Shown: piece after piece, positions 16,524 to 24,050 of the stretch
Layout of the letters: each line of letters begins with the position of its first letter
How positions within the stretch are numbered: the first letter of the stretch is position 1
Assembly (NCBI GenBank): GCA_964350445.1
Contig: CAYGKA010000021.1
Coordinates: forward strand, 9,490-73,489
DNA from: Hwanghaeella sp964350445
GTDB lineage: Bacteria > Pseudomonadota > Alphaproteobacteria > UBA8366 > Aestuariispiraceae
DNA length: 64,000 nt
Reading direction: 5' to 3'
Made by a program: the position numbers and the translations under genes
Notes under the pieces: model-generated
Told to the model about the DNA's origin: nothing
Database searches by the model: none
What the model saw: the letters and a program-made list of their open reading frames with translations, nothing else

Positions 16524-17852
16524 CTAGAAGCCCGCTTTGCCCGGATACCAATCGGTTCCGGCCAACGGCACCTTGGCCATCGCGGCGGCCTCCATCGTCA
16601 AGGCGCATAGATCTTCCGGTTCCAGATTGTGGACACTGTTATGACCGCAAGCGCGCGCGATGGTTTGCGCTTCCAGCGTCATCACCTTCAAGTAATTGGA
16701 CAGCTTCCGTCCGGCCGCGACCGGGTCGAGCCGTTTCATCAAGTTCGGGTCCTGCGTATTGATCCCGGCGGGATCCCGTCCTTCGTGCCAATCGTCATAG
16801 GCGCCTGCGGTCGTGCCCAGCGCCTGGTACTCGTCCTCCCATTTCGGATCGTTGTCGCCGATGGCGACAAGCGCCGCCGTGCCGACCGATACCGCATCCG
16901 CCCCCAACGCGAGCGCCTTGGCCACATCCGCCCCGGTGCGGATACCGCCCGAGACGATGAGCTGCACCTTGCGGTGCATGCCCAGGTCCTGCAGCGCCTG
17001 AACGGCGGGGCGGATACAGGCCAGCGTCGGCATGCCGACATGCTCGATGAAGACATCCTGGGTGGCGGCGGTCCCGCCCTGCATCCCGTCCAGCACGACG
17101 ACATCAGCGCCTGCCTTTACGGAAAGAGCCGTGTCGTAATAGGGGCGCGCGCCGCCGACCTTGACGTAGATCGGCTTTTCCCAGTCGGTGATTTCCCGCA
17201 GTTCGAGAATCTTGATCTCAAGATCATCCGGGCCGGTCCAATCCGGATGACGGCAGGCGGAACGCTGATCGATGCCGATCGGCAGGTCGCGCATCTTGGC
17301 AACGCGGTCGGACATTTTCTGACCGAGCAGCATCCCGCCGCCGCCGGGTTTCGCACCCTGCCCGACGACGACCTCGATCGCGTCCGCCCGACGCAGATCG
17401 CGGGGATTCATCCCGTAACGCGACGGTAGATACTGGTAGACCAGGATATCGGAATGTCCCCGTTCCTCATCCGTCATACCGCCATCGCCGGTGGTTGTCG
17501 ACGTGCCGGCCATGCTGGCGCCGCGGCCGAGCGCTTCCTTGGCGGGACCGGAAAGGGCGCCGAAACTCATGCCCGCGATGGTGATGGGAATCTTGAGCTC
17601 AATCGGCTTCTTGGCGAAGCGGGTGCCGAGCGTCACCGAGGTCTCGCATCTCTCCCGGTACCCTTCCAGGGGATAGCGCGACACGGATGCACCGAGGAAC
17701 AGCAGATCGTCGAAATGCGGAACCTTGCGCTTGGTGCCGCCGCCCCGAATGTCGTAAATGCCCGTGGCGGCAGCCCGGCGGATCTCGGCAAGGGCGGCAT
17801 CGTCGAACGTCGCGGATTGGCGCGGCGGTGTATGGGGATTCTCATAGCTCAT
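16524..17852 (-). CDS. mgsC: FMN-binding glutamate synthase-type subunit (MgsC/GlxD-like)
   Basis: About 442 residues corresponding to the FMN barrel of glutamate synthase: QGAKPGGGGMLLGQKM, YVKVGGARPYYDTALSVKAG, VLDGMQGGTAATQDV, GGIRTGADVAKALALGADA, and a late cysteine pair (RACGHNSVHNLEPEDLC) of the kind that holds an iron-sulfur cluster. With the two preceding genes it forms a split glutamate synthase-like enzyme, as in N-methylglutamate synthase MgsABC. ATG 17852 follows GAGGCGAG; a TTG at 17873 overlapping the upstream stop is the alternative start. Confidence 0.83.
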   Translation of the reverse strand: MSYENPHTPPRQSATFDDAALAEIRRAAATGIYDIRGGGTKRKVPHFDDLLFLGASVSRYPLEGYRERCETSVTLGTRFAKKPIELKIPITIAGMSFGALSGPAKEALGRGASMAGTSTTTGDGGMTDEERGHSDILVYQYLPSRYGMNPRDLRRADAIEVVVGQGAKPGGGGMLLGQKMSDRVAKMRDLPIGIDQRSACRHPDWTGPDDLEIKILELREITDWEKPIYVKVGGARPYYDTALSVKAGADVVVLDGMQGGTAATQDVFIEHVGMPTLACIRPAVQALQDLGMHRKVQLIVSGGIRTGADVAKALALGADAVSVGTAALVAIGDNDPKWEDEYQALGTTAGAYDDWHEGRDPAGINTQDPNLMKRLDPVAAGRKLSNYLKVMTLEAQTIARACGHNSVHNLEPEDLCALTMEAAAMAKVPLAGTDWYPGKAGF

Positions 17853-17869
17853 TTGGTTGCTCGCCTCGC

Positions 17870-18556
17870 TCAATACGCATCGACATTATCGATATTGAAA
17901 CTGTACAGGGTCCGGGCCGATCCATAGCGCTTGAACTCTTCCGCCCGCACATCCGCGATCCCCGCCTTGGCAAGCAGCGCGGAAAGCGTCTCCAGATGTT
18001 CCGGCCGCATTTCCTTCTCGACGCAATCGGCGCCGAGGCTCTTCACCGAACCGCGCACGAAGATCTGCGCTTCGTAAAGGCTGTCACCCAGTGCATCGCC
18101 CGCGTCGCCGCAAACGACCAGGTGGCCGCGCTGCCCCATGAAGGCGGACATGTGGCCGATACTTCCGCGCACGACGATGTCTATGCCCTTCATCGATATG
18201 CCGCAGCGCGAGGAAGCGTTTCCCTTGATGACAAGAAGACCGCCACGCCCCGTCGCACCGGCATACTGCGAGGCGTCGCCCTCTATGACGACTTCGCCCG
18301 ACATCATATTCTCCGCGACGCCGGGACCGGCGGAGCCCGCGACGGTCACGGTCCCGCCATCGTTCATACCGGCGCAGTAATACCCTACCGATCCACGCAC
18401 ATTGACCCTGACGGCGCTGTCTATGCCGACGGCAACCGCGTGACTGCCGCGCGGATTGAGCACTTCGAACTCCGCATCGTTCGCGCCTTCGGAAAGCCCA
18501 TGCAGGGCGCTGTTCAAGTCGCGCAGGGTCGTTTTCGACAAATCAAAAGTCGGCAT
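17870..18556 (-). CDS. mgsB: GXGXG-domain glutamate synthase-like subunit (MgsB/GlxC-like)
   Basis: A 228-residue right-handed beta-helix protein equivalent to the C-terminal domain of glutamate synthase large subunit. The repeated G-x-x-G-x-x-x-G turns are clear: GSVGYYCAGMNDGGTV, GEVVIEGDASQYAGATGRGG, GSIGHMSAFMGQRGHLVVCG. This subunit links the amidotransferase and FMN active sites. ATG 18556 is one base beyond the stop of the amidotransferase gene (TGAGATG); an alternative ATG at 18574 would overlap it. Coupled translation is likely. Confidence 0.82.
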   Translation of the reverse strand: MPTFDLSKTTLRDLNSALHGLSEGANDAEFEVLNPRGSHAVAVGIDSAVRVNVRGSVGYYCAGMNDGGTVTVAGSAGPGVAENMMSGEVVIEGDASQYAGATGRGGLLVIKGNASSRCGISMKGIDIVVRGSIGHMSAFMGQRGHLVVCGDAGDALGDSLYEAQIFVRGSVKSLGADCVEKEMRPEHLETLSALLAKAGIADVRAEEFKRYGSARTLYSFNIDNVDAY

Positions 18557-18557
18557 C

Positions 18558-19463
18558 TCAGGCAGCCTTTTCATGGTCCCAGAAATAGACGGTGGCGGGT
18601 TCAGGCTCCCAAATGCGGGCGGCGTCGATACCCGGCAGATCGACTAGCGCCTGGTATTCCGACCCGAAGGCGACATAGCGATCGGTTTCCGCCATCACGG
18701 CCGGCTTACAGGCAATCGGGTCGCGCAGGACCCCGAAACCGGTCCGGGTGCCGACCACGAAGGTGAAGAATCCGTCCAGATCCTCAAGCGCATTTTCCAG
18801 CGCTTCCCCAAGGTTGCGGCCGCCGGCCATTTCGGCCGTCAGATAGGCAGCGGCGACTTCGGAATCGTTCTCCGTCTCGAAGGTCATGCCGCCATGAATC
18901 AATTCGCGCCGAAGGTTGTTGTGGTTGGACAGCGAGCCATTGTGAACAAGGCACTGGTCTGCCCCGGTCGAGAACGGATGGGCGCCCATCGTCGTGACCG
19001 CGCTTTCCGTCGCCATCCGTGTATGGCCGATCCCATGCGTGCCCCGCATGGACGCGATGCCGAACCGGGCGACGACGTCCTTGGGCAACCCCACTTCCTT
19101 GAAGATCTCGACGCTTTCCCCCGCCCCCATGATCCGCACTTCGGGGCGGATCCCGGCAAGCACGCCGCGCAGCGCGTCACGCTGGGCGGCATCGGTCCGG
19201 ATGACCGCATGAGTGTTCTTGACGTCAACCGCGGCCGTGATGCCGGCCGCCTGTAAATCCGCTTCAAGGGCGGCGAAGTCCCGGTCCGGGTTGGAAGACT
19301 GAACCGTCAGTTTGACCTTGCCGGCACCCGGTTCGCCATAGATCGCGATGCCCGCGGAATCCGGGCCCCGATCCGTCATGGTTATCAACATGCCCGACAG
19401 CAACGCACCCAGCTGCGGCTCAAGGCTACGATCCTTCAAAAACAGTCCAACAATCCCGCACAT
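18558..19463 (-). CDS. mgsA: class II glutamine amidotransferase (MgsA/GlxB-like)
   Basis: A 301-residue Ntn-type glutaminase. The start MCGIVGLF puts the catalytic Cys at position 2 after Met removal, which fixes the start at 19463. Other motifs are TDRGPDSAG, HTRMATESAVTT, VHNGSLSNHNNLRREL and ENDSEVAAAYLT. It releases ammonia, or accepts methylamine in the MgsABC reaction, for the FMN subunit. It follows the XRE-cupin regulator by 90 bp and begins the enzyme part of the operon. Confidence 0.85.
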   Translation of the reverse strand: MCGIVGLFLKDRSLEPQLGALLSGMLITMTDRGPDSAGIAIYGEPGAGKVKLTVQSSNPDRDFAALEADLQAAGITAAVDVKNTHAVIRTDAAQRDALRGVLAGIRPEVRIMGAGESVEIFKEVGLPKDVVARFGIASMRGTHGIGHTRMATESAVTTMGAHPFSTGADQCLVHNGSLSNHNNLRRELIHGGMTFETENDSEVAAAYLTAEMAGGRNLGEALENALEDLDGFFTFVVGTRTGFGVLRDPIACKPAVMAETDRYVAFGSEYQALVDLPGIDAARIWEPEPATVYFWDHEKAA

Positions 19464-19522
19464 GCGCCGATGTCTCCGATCAATCCTGATCGAAGGGCTA
19501 TCATAGGGTGGAACGCAGATCA

Positions 19523-19554
19523 ATCCTTAGGAATATTTTTTTCTTCTCAGGAAT
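19523..19554. promoter_or_regulatory. AT-rich element with 20-bp-spaced AGGAAT repeats before the amidotransferase gene
   Basis: TTAGGAAT (19527-19534) and TCAGGAAT (19547-19554) are direct repeats exactly 20 bp apart, flanking a T/A tract, between the XRE-cupin gene and the amidotransferase gene. A similar A/T tract with flanking AGGAA/TTCCT lies upstream of the regulator. It is a candidate operator; no experimental motif is known to me. Confidence 0.35.
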
Positions 19555-20210
19555 TATGTCGTTTCCTGATGGCGGTTCTGGGGATAGGAAATGATCGAGA
19601 GGTACCGCGCGGGAAGCGTCACCAACTGTTCCGGTCCGTGCGGAGAATCCGCGTCGAAAAACAGGCTGTCTCCCGGCTGCATCTGGTAGAGCGACTCGCC
19701 GTATCGGTAGACCACCTCCCCTTCGAGCATGAAGAGAAACTCCATGCCGCCATGCTGAAAGGTCGGAAACACGTCCGACTTGTCGGTCAGCGTGATCAAA
19801 TAGGGTTCGACGGTGACACCGCTCGTATTGTTGTCGCTATGGCCAAGCAAGCTGTACTGATGCCCGGCGCGCGTTCCCCGCCGCTCCTTGTTGACCCCCT
19901 CGCCCGCCTTGACGAAGGTCGCGCTACGCGGTTCCTCGAACCGCCGGAAAAAAGCCGTTATCGGCACGCCCAGTGCCGCCGACAAGGTGTGAAGCGTAGT
20001 CAGGGACGGCGAAATGTTACCGTTCTCGATCTTCGACAGCATGCCGACGGACATGCCGGTCCCGGCCGCGACATCGGTCACGGTCAGGCCCAGTTTCTTG
20101 CGATGGGCCCGCACCTCGTGACCGATCGCCATTTCCAGATTCTTCACACGCGGTTCTCGGACCGCATGCGGGTCCTGTGACAACGCCGCTTTCTTGTCTT
20201 TCGCGGACAT
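19554..20210 (-). CDS. XRE-family regulator with C-terminal cupin domain
   Basis: A 218-residue regulator: an XRE helix-turn-helix at about residues 28-85 (LGLTVTDVAAGTGMSVGMLS, then NGNISPSLTTLHTLS) and a small cupin domain at about 140-210 (FPTFQHGGMEFLFMLEGEV, MQPGDSLFFDADSPHG). This architecture commonly senses small amines or amino acids and controls the adjacent operon. It heads the leftward gene set including mgs/glnT-type genes, so it is probably their local regulator. Confidence 0.9.
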   Translation of the reverse strand: MSAKDKKAALSQDPHAVREPRVKNLEMAIGHEVRAHRKKLGLTVTDVAAGTGMSVGMLSKIENGNISPSLTTLHTLSAALGVPITAFFRRFEEPRSATFVKAGEGVNKERRGTRAGHQYSLLGHSDNNTSGVTVEPYLITLTDKSDVFPTFQHGGMEFLFMLEGEVVYRYGESLYQMQPGDSLFFDADSPHGPEQLVTLPARYLSIISYPQNRHQETT

Positions 20211-20237
20211 GGATCCTCCGTCGAACGCCCAGGCGCT

Positions 20238-20273
20238 ATTCCTTAAAGTAAAAATTTTTTGATTTACAGGAAA
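20238..20273. promoter_or_regulatory. AT-rich inverted AGGAA element upstream of XRE-cupin gene
   Basis: ATTCCTTAAA (20238-20247) and TTACAGGAAA (20264-20273) face each other across an A/T tract, 28-63 bp upstream of the regulator's start. It shares the AGGAA half-site and A/T core with the element at 19523-19554, so autoregulation is plausible. Confidence 0.35.
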
Positions 20274-20394
20274 AATAGGTTCCCGCTGTCAATCAACCCT
20301 GGCTGGGAGCGCTATGCCAACATGATGACGCGCGTCACGAAAAACATGAACGGCGGCGAGCATGCCTATGTCATAACATATTTCTCGAATTACC

Positions 20395-20425
20395 TTGACC
20401 TTCCAGTTGGTGGAAGCCCCACATC
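20395..20425 (+). promoter_or_regulatory. CueR/MerR-type promoter-operator of the copper operon
   Basis: A -35 box TTGACC (20395-20400) overlaps a dyad CTTCCA (20400-20405)-GTTGG-TGGAAG (20411-20416), which closely matches CueR operators of copper-inducible promoters with their long 19-20 bp spacer. The -10 region (about 20420-20426) is poorly conserved. It ends only a few bases before the first ATG at 20432. No merR/cueR gene lies in this window. Confidence 0.65.
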
Positions 20426-20431
20426 TGTGCC

Positions 20432-20764
20432 ATGAAAAAATTGATCGGCGCCGTTCTTTGCATCCTCGCCTTAAGCGTTGCGGTTTTGCCCGCGGCATAC
20501 GGCATGGAGCATGTCCACGACGGCGCCAAATTGACCAAGTCCCCCTCACTGGATGAAGGCCGGATCGGCGCCCATTCCAACCATGATCCGGCAGCGTTGA
20601 ACCATTGCGAGATCGTGCCGGGACATTGCAGCGTCATTGCCACGCCCGGCACAGCGAATGTCCACGCCACGCACTACGTGTCGAGTTCCCCTGTCTTTCT
20701 GCTCGACGACGAGGCCAAACCCAAACACCGTCCCGAGACGGAACTGCGCCCTCCCAGAGTCTGA
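20432..20764 (+). CDS. small exported His/Cys-containing protein of copper operon
   Basis: A 110-residue protein with a clear Sec signal peptide (MKKLIGAVLCILALSVAV, cleavage near AAYG-ME). The mature part is rich in His with two Cys (EHVHDG, HSNHDP, NHCEIVPGHC), a composition found in periplasmic copper-handling proteins. It has no recognised domain. It is first in the operon with the cupredoxin, CopA and CopB and lies right behind the CueR-like promoter. There is almost no room for a leader if ATG 20432 is used, so leaderless translation or a downstream start at 20504 must be considered. Confidence 0.6.
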   Translation: MKKLIGAVLCILALSVAVLPAAYGMEHVHDGAKLTKSPSLDEGRIGAHSNHDPAALNHCEIVPGHCSVIATPGTANVHATHYVSSSPVFLLDDEAKPKHRPETELRPPRV

Positions 20765-20837
20765 ATACCGCTAGCCAAGGCACCGTGTGTCTAACCGGCG
20801 CACGGCCCGAATGCATTTCAGATATCAGGAGTATCCT

Positions 20838-21404
20838 ATGAAAAATCAGCATGTCGCCAAGGTGGCGCGCATCGCCGCCGCCATGACCCTGTCCGCCCTC
20901 ATTTCGTCCGCTGTCACCGTATCCGCCCAAGCTGCCGGGGGTCACGGCACCGGCCACGGCAACGCCGCCCATGGCGCGCCGGGAAACGCCGCCAACGCGA
21001 CCCGGACGATCGAAATCAAGATGTTCGATAACTATTACGAACCGGAAGAGTTGAGCGTTAAGGAAGGTGAGACGGTCCGCTTCATCGTCACCAATGCCGG
21101 TGAATTCCTGCATGAATTCTCAATTGCCACCGCCGCGATGCACAAGGCGCATGCGCCGGAGATGATGATGATGGTGGAGCACGGGGTTCTGGAACCCGAG
21201 CGCGTCAATTGGGCCGCCGCCGAACAGATGCAGGCCTCGATGGGGCACGGCATGCACAACGAAGGCAACAGCGTCCTCGTGGAACCCGGCAAGACCGGCG
21301 AAATCACTTGGACGTTTCCACAGCATGCCGAGTTGGAATTCGCGTGCAATATTCCGGGTCACTACGACGCCGGGATGATGGGTCCAATCCGCCTGTCGCA
21401 TTAA
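20838..21404 (+). CDS. cupredoxin-fold copper-resistance protein
   Basis: A 188-residue periplasmic protein: signal peptide ending SAQA-AG, a Gly/His spacer (GGHGTGHGNAAHG), then a plastocyanin-like domain. Type-1 copper ligands are visible: His in EFLHEFSI, Cys-His-Met in EFACNIPGHYDAGMMG. A Met-rich insert (APEMMMMVEHG, EQMQASMGHGMHN) may add copper sites. It resembles CopI/CopC-associated cupredoxins that protect against copper in the periplasm. CAGGAG precedes ATG 20838. It lies between the small exported protein and copA. Confidence 0.87.
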   Translation: MKNQHVAKVARIAAAMTLSALISSAVTVSAQAAGGHGTGHGNAAHGAPGNAANATRTIEIKMFDNYYEPEELSVKEGETVRFIVTNAGEFLHEFSIATAAMHKAHAPEMMMMVEHGVLEPERVNWAAAEQMQASMGHGMHNEGNSVLVEPGKTGEITWTFPQHAELEFACNIPGHYDAGMMGPIRLSH

Positions 21405-21423
21405 TCCCGGAGGCATAGATATC

Positions 21424-23226
21424 ATGTACCTTTCGACCTTCGCCCGGGCGGCAACGCTCGGACTCGGTCTCGCATCCCTGGCGGCACCCGCACAGGCCGG
21501 GACCTACAACCTGACCGTCGACCAAGTCACGATCGACACCGGCGAATTCAAGAAAACGGGCATTGGCTACAACGGAGCCTCCCCCGGTCCGGTGCTGCGG
21601 TTCCAGGAAGGCGAGGATGTCGTCATCAACGTGACGAACAACCTCTCTGAATCGACATCCATCCATTGGCACGGCTTGATCCTGCCCTACCAGCAGGACG
21701 GCGTTCCCAAGATCAGCTATGACGGCATCGCCCCGGGCGAGACCTTCACCTATCGGTTCCCCATCGTTCAATCCGGCACTTACTGGTTCCACAGCCATAG
21801 CGGTTTCCAGGAACCGGACGGGGCCTATGGGGCCATCGTCATCGAACCGAAAGGCCGCGAACCGTTCAAATACGACCGCGAATATGTCGTCCAGTTGACG
21901 GATGCCCATCCGCATTCCGGCAACCGCATCATGCGGAACCTGAAGCTGTCCCCGGACTACTATAACCGCAAGCAACGGACCCTCGGCGACTTCCTGTCGG
22001 ATGTGGACAAGATGGGTCTCGACCAGGCCCTGGCTGACCGGAAGGCCTGGGGCGAAATGCGGATGATGCCGACCGACATCGAGGACCTTCAAGGCTATAC
22101 GCCCCTGATCAACGGCAAGGGGCCCAGCCAGAACTGGACCGGGCTTTTCGAACCGGGCGAGCGCGTCCGGCTAAGGTTCATCAACTCATCGGCCATGACC
22201 TATTTCGACATCCGGATTCCCGGTCTGAAAATGACCGTCGTTCAGGCCGACGGAAACAACGTGCTGCCGGTCACGGTGGACGAGTTCCGCATCGCGGTCG
22301 CCGAAACCTATGACGTCATCGTCCGGCCGGAGGAAGACAAGGCTTATACCGTCTTCGCCGAGTCCATGGGCCGGACCGCCTTTGCCCGCGGAACACTGGC
22401 ACCGCGGGAGGGAATGGAGGCCGAGGTCCCAGAACTGCGTCCCGACCCCCTGCTGACCATGGCCGATATGGGCATGGCGCATGAAGGGCATGGCGACATG
22501 AACCACGGCGCAATGCCGGGCATGGATCACGGCCAGATGAATGCCGGAAGCCATACGATGCCGGACGGCACGACCATGGGCGGCATGAGTCACGGCGCCA
22601 TGCCGGGCATGGATCACAGCCAGATGGGTTCCGGCACACATACCATGGCCGACGGGTCCACGATGGCGGGAATGGATCACTCCGCCCATGGCGGCATGTC
22701 GACGGCGGCGGCCGATCCCTTCTATGCGCCGGGCAGCGGGCTGGCTCCGAGCGCGGCGAATGGCGGCAAGTTCCTGTCCTACGCCGATTTGAAGGCGCAG
22801 AAACCGCTCTATGAACACCGGGAGGCGACACGGGAGATCGAATTGCGCCTGACCGGCAACATGGAACGCTACAGCTGGTCCCTCAACGGCGTGAAATACA
22901 AGGACGCCGACCCCATTCGCCTGCAATACGGCGAACGGGTGCGCTTCAAGTTCGTCAACGAGACGATGATGACCCATCCCATGCATCTGCACGGCATGTG
23001 GTCGATCATCGACAATGGCAGCGGCAAGCGAAACCCGGTGAAGCATGTCGTCAGCGTTTCGCCCGGTACGACGGTCTACATGGAAACCGAGGTCGACGCA
23101 CCGGGCCAGTGGGCCTTCCACTGCCACCTTTCCTACCATGCGGACAGCGGCATGTTCCGGAAGGTGATCGTCGAGGGCGGTCCGAAACAGGCGAAGGCCG
23201 ACCAGCCGCAAAGCACGGGGGGATAG
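21424..23226 (+). CDS. copA: multicopper oxidase CopA, copper resistance
   Basis: A 600-residue periplasmic multicopper oxidase (PcoA/CopA type), oxidising Cu(I). The signal peptide is MYLSTFARAATLGLGLASLA with an APAQA cleavage site; there is no twin-arginine, which is unusual since most CopA proteins use Tat. Copper motifs are HWHG (81-84), WFHSHSG, HPMHLHGMW and HCHLSYHADSGM. A Met/His-rich insert between about residues 350 and 425 contains two tandem 29-residue repeats. It starts 19 bp after the cupredoxin and ends 4 bp before copB. Confidence 0.93.
   Translation: MYLSTFARAATLGLGLASLAAPAQAGTYNLTVDQVTIDTGEFKKTGIGYNGASPGPVLRFQEGEDVVINVTNNLSESTSIHWHGLILPYQQDGVPKISYDGIAPGETFTYRFPIVQSGTYWFHSHSGFQEPDGAYGAIVIEPKGREPFKYDREYVVQLTDAHPHSGNRIMRNLKLSPDYYNRKQRTLGDFLSDVDKMGLDQALADRKAWGEMRMMPTDIEDLQGYTPLINGKGPSQNWTGLFEPGERVRLRFINSSAMTYFDIRIPGLKMTVVQADGNNVLPVTVDEFRIAVAETYDVIVRPEEDKAYTVFAESMGRTAFARGTLAPREGMEAEVPELRPDPLLTMADMGMAHEGHGDMNHGAMPGMDHGQMNAGSHTMPDGTTMGGMSHGAMPGMDHSQMGSGTHTMADGSTMAGMDHSAHGGMSTAAADPFYAPGSGLAPSAANGGKFLSYADLKAQKPLYEHREATREIELRLTGNMERYSWSLNGVKYKDADPIRLQYGERVRFKFVNETMMTHPMHLHGMWSIIDNGSGKRNPVKHVVSVSPGTTVYMETEVDAPGQWAFHCHLSYHADSGMFRKVIVEGGPKQAKADQPQSTGG
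22504..22677 (+). repeat. two tandem 87-bp repeats coding the Met-rich insert of CopA
   Basis: The block starting CACGGCG at 22504 recurs at 22591. Each unit codes 29 residues of the form HGAMPGMDHxQM...HTMxDGxTMxGM. DNA identity is high but not perfect, indicating duplication followed by drift. A third degenerate partial copy (MDHSAHGGMS) follows. Confidence 0.75.
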
Positions 23227-23230
23227 GCTC

Positions 23231-23944
23231 ATGCGAAAACTTATTGCGGCACTGGCCGGGACGCTGATTCCGTCCTTGGCCGTCCTGTCCCCGGTAAAGG
23301 CGGAGCAGTTGATCTGGGGGTTCCAAACGGAACAGTTCGAATACCGCATCAGCAACGATGCGGAAGTCGCCGCCTGGGACGTGGACGGCCTGATCGGGAC
23401 CGACGAGTTCAAGCTTCGCTATATGGGAGAGGGCGAATATGTCGACGACGACGAGGATACGCTTGAGGTCTTCGAAAGCCGTCTCGTCGGACAGGTTCCG
23501 ATCTCAGACTTCTTCGACGCGAAAGCAGGCGTCCGGCTCGACGCCCCTGATGGCCCGGACCGGTGGTACGGTGTGCTGGGTGTTCAGGGCTTGGCCCAGC
23601 AGTGGTTCGAGATAGACCTCGACTTCTTCGTCAGCGAGAAGGCTGATACCAGTATCCGGCTCGACGCCGAATACGAAGGCCTATTGACGAACTACATCAC
23701 CTTGACGCCGAGTATCGAGTTGGACCTGCCGTTCAGTGACGACGAGGAGGTCGGCATCGGCGCTTTTGGCCCGAAACTGGAGATCGGCGCGCGGCTGAGC
23801 TACGATCTCGTAGACCGGACCATCGCACCTTATATCGGCATTCACTACGAGCGGGTCTTCGGCAAGACGGCAGACTTCAAGACGGCCGAAGACGAAGAAA
23901 AGGACGAGCTTTATTTCGTCATCGGCTCGCGCTTCATGTTCTGA
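23231..23944 (+). CDS. copB: copper resistance protein B (outer membrane)
   Basis: A 237-residue CopB/PcoB: signal peptide (LAVLSPVKA), then a 12-stranded beta-barrel pattern starting WGFQTEQFEYRI, with LRYMGEGEY, FDAKAGVRLDA, DLDFFVSEKADTSIRLDAEYE and a terminal aromatic strand IGSRFMF. The Met/His-rich N-terminal extension found in many CopB proteins is absent, so it is close to the bare barrel. It is the last gene of the copper operon, followed by a strong hairpin. Confidence 0.9.
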   Translation: MRKLIAALAGTLIPSLAVLSPVKAEQLIWGFQTEQFEYRISNDAEVAAWDVDGLIGTDEFKLRYMGEGEYVDDDEDTLEVFESRLVGQVPISDFFDAKAGVRLDAPDGPDRWYGVLGVQGLAQQWFEIDLDFFVSEKADTSIRLDAEYEGLLTNYITLTPSIELDLPFSDDEEVGIGAFGPKLEIGARLSYDLVDRTIAPYIGIHYERVFGKTADFKTAEDEEKDELYFVIGSRFMF

Positions 23945-23962
23945 TGCGCCAACCGCCTGGGC

Positions 23963-23998
23963 GGGGCGGAGCCGGCCCATTCCAACCGGTTCCGCCCC
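23963..23998 (+). terminator. strong hairpin ending the copper operon
   Basis: GGGGCGGA (23963-23970) plus CCGG (23972-23975) pair with CCGG (23986-23989) plus TCCGCCCC (23991-23998), a 12-bp stem with a single internal mismatch and a 10-nt loop, 19 bp after the copB stop and followed by CTTCCCC. Confidence 0.7.
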
Positions 23999-24050
23999 CT
24001 TCCCCGAACCATGATAAGGTTCTCCCGCTGTCCCTTTACGGAGCCGATCG

